Assembly (NCBI GenBank): GCA_942493055.1
Contig: OW818680.1
Location: forward strand, 3,286,001 to 3,350,000
Length of the DNA: 64,000 nt
Direction: 5' to 3'
Origin: CAIZQW01 sp942493055
Lineage (GTDB): Bacteria; Verrucomicrobiota; Kiritimatiellia; RFP12; UBA1067
This document shows positions 63,557 through 64,000 of this stretch, in pieces (positions within the stretch are counted from its first letter, which is position 1; each line of letters opens with the position of its first letter). The notes beneath the pieces were generated by a model, which saw nothing but the letters and a program-made list of their open reading frames with translations, ran no database searches and had not been told where the DNA came from. Made by a program: the position numbers and the translations under genes.

Positions 63557-64000
63557 ATGAAAACATTCGATATCGTCTTGATTGCATCTCTTGCGTCTGC
63601 GGCTGCTTTTGCTGCAGAGACCAATGTCAGTGAACAGGCCGCGTCACACGTGGCGACTAACCTTCCCACGATTGTGGTGACAGCCTCGCGTGTGGGGCGT
63701 CCCATCCACGAGACGCCGGCGATGATCTCGCGCGTCGATGAAAAGCAGATGGCGGAGCAGGGGACGCGCTCGTTGCCCGAGGCGTTTAAGGATGATCCCT
63801 CGGTGCGGACGCAGAAGACCTCGCCGGGACAGGGCTCGCCCTATTTGCGCGGCTTTACCGGGTTCCGTACGCTCCTGCTCATCGATGGCATCCGTTTAAA
63901 TAATGCGGTCTTCCGCAGCGGCCCGAATCAATATTGGAACACGGTTGACTGTTACAGCCTTGCGGCCATTGAAATGCTGAAGGGGCCGGCCTCTGTATTG
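63557..64000 (+). CDS. TonB-dependent receptor, 3' partial
   Basis: The first 148 codons of an outer-membrane receptor; the gene runs off the window. A signal peptide (KTFDIVLIASLASAAAFAAE) is followed by IVVTASRVGRPIHETPAMISRV, a plug-domain start with a TonB-box-like IVVTASR. The plug continues GSPYLRGFTGFRTLLLIDGI and IEMLKGPASVL. These receptors import iron chelates, vitamin B12 or sugars using TonB energy. The beta-barrel and ligand-binding loops are outside the window, so the substrate is unknown. The divergent sigma factor is a likely regulator. Confidence 0.9.
   Translation, partial: MKTFDIVLIASLASAAAFAAETNVSEQAASHVATNLPTIVVTASRVGRPIHETPAMISRVDEKQMAEQGTRSLPEAFKDDPSVRTQKTSPGQGSPYLRGFTGFRTLLLIDGIRLNNAVFRSGPNQYWNTVDCYSLAAIEMLKGPASVL

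Overview
The window looks like chromosomal DNA from a member of the PVC superphylum, most likely Kiritimatiellota or a related Verrucomicrobiota lineage. This is inferred from gene content: a five-gene pilus-like locus of the Amuc_1102-PilM-Amuc_1100-Amuc_1099-Amuc_1098 type known from Akkermansia, a formylglycine sulfatase, an autotransporter-repeat protein, a squalene-cyclase-like protein paired with an ECF sigma factor, and a compact AlaRS. Coding density is high. No rRNA, tRNA, CRISPR array, prophage or intact insertion sequence was recognised.

Layout. 1-9.3 kb: the 3' part of a large autotransporter-repeat protein, a sulfatase with a broken PIG-L deacetylase, a BSP-family metallopeptidase, an unusual ~234-nt inverted-repeat element, and a membrane protein. 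9.4-12.9 kb (minus strand): PdxB, a fused siroheme-decarboxylase-like AhbAB, a LUD protein and DUF721. 13-25.7 kb (plus): PPi-type phosphofructokinase, AlaRS, M42 peptidase, a four-helix-bundle gene inside an inverted repeat, LeuRS, a relic of a REP-associated transposase, a minus-strand BrnT/BrnA pair, ThrRS, IF3 and DNA polymerase IV. 25.8-33.1 kb: divergent iorAB and dctPQM-paaK-tadA, which together read as an aryl-acid uptake and activation module. 33.2-43.5 kb: a sugar isomerase-like protein, two small unknown proteins, a subtilase with a beta-helix, a Nudix protein, a PQQ-propeller protein, then aldose epimerase and a sodium/sugar symporter.

43.5-51.2 kb is the pilus/secretin operon, ending in a hairpin. 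51.4-59.4 kb is housekeeping: coaE, rho, tig-clpP-clpX, panD, then a Tat-type ferredoxin and a NapH/NosR-like membrane iron-sulfur protein. 59.5-64 kb holds a propeller gene split by a -1 frameshift at a dnaX-type slippery heptamer, a VapBC-like pair, a cyclase-like/anti-sigma-like protein with its ECF sigma factor, and the 5' end of a TonB-dependent receptor.

The most striking window-wide pattern lies between genes. At least ten intergenic sites carry short 6-8-nt units repeated with small variations, often as two facing arms of an inverted repeat. Several units recur at distant sites. Two copies have invaded coding sequence, one flanks the four-helix-bundle gene, and separate REP-type palindromes sit beside the transposase relic. 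These, the structured element at 7705-7938, the slippery heptamer at 60114-60120 and the AUC-initiated infC are the most useful leads.
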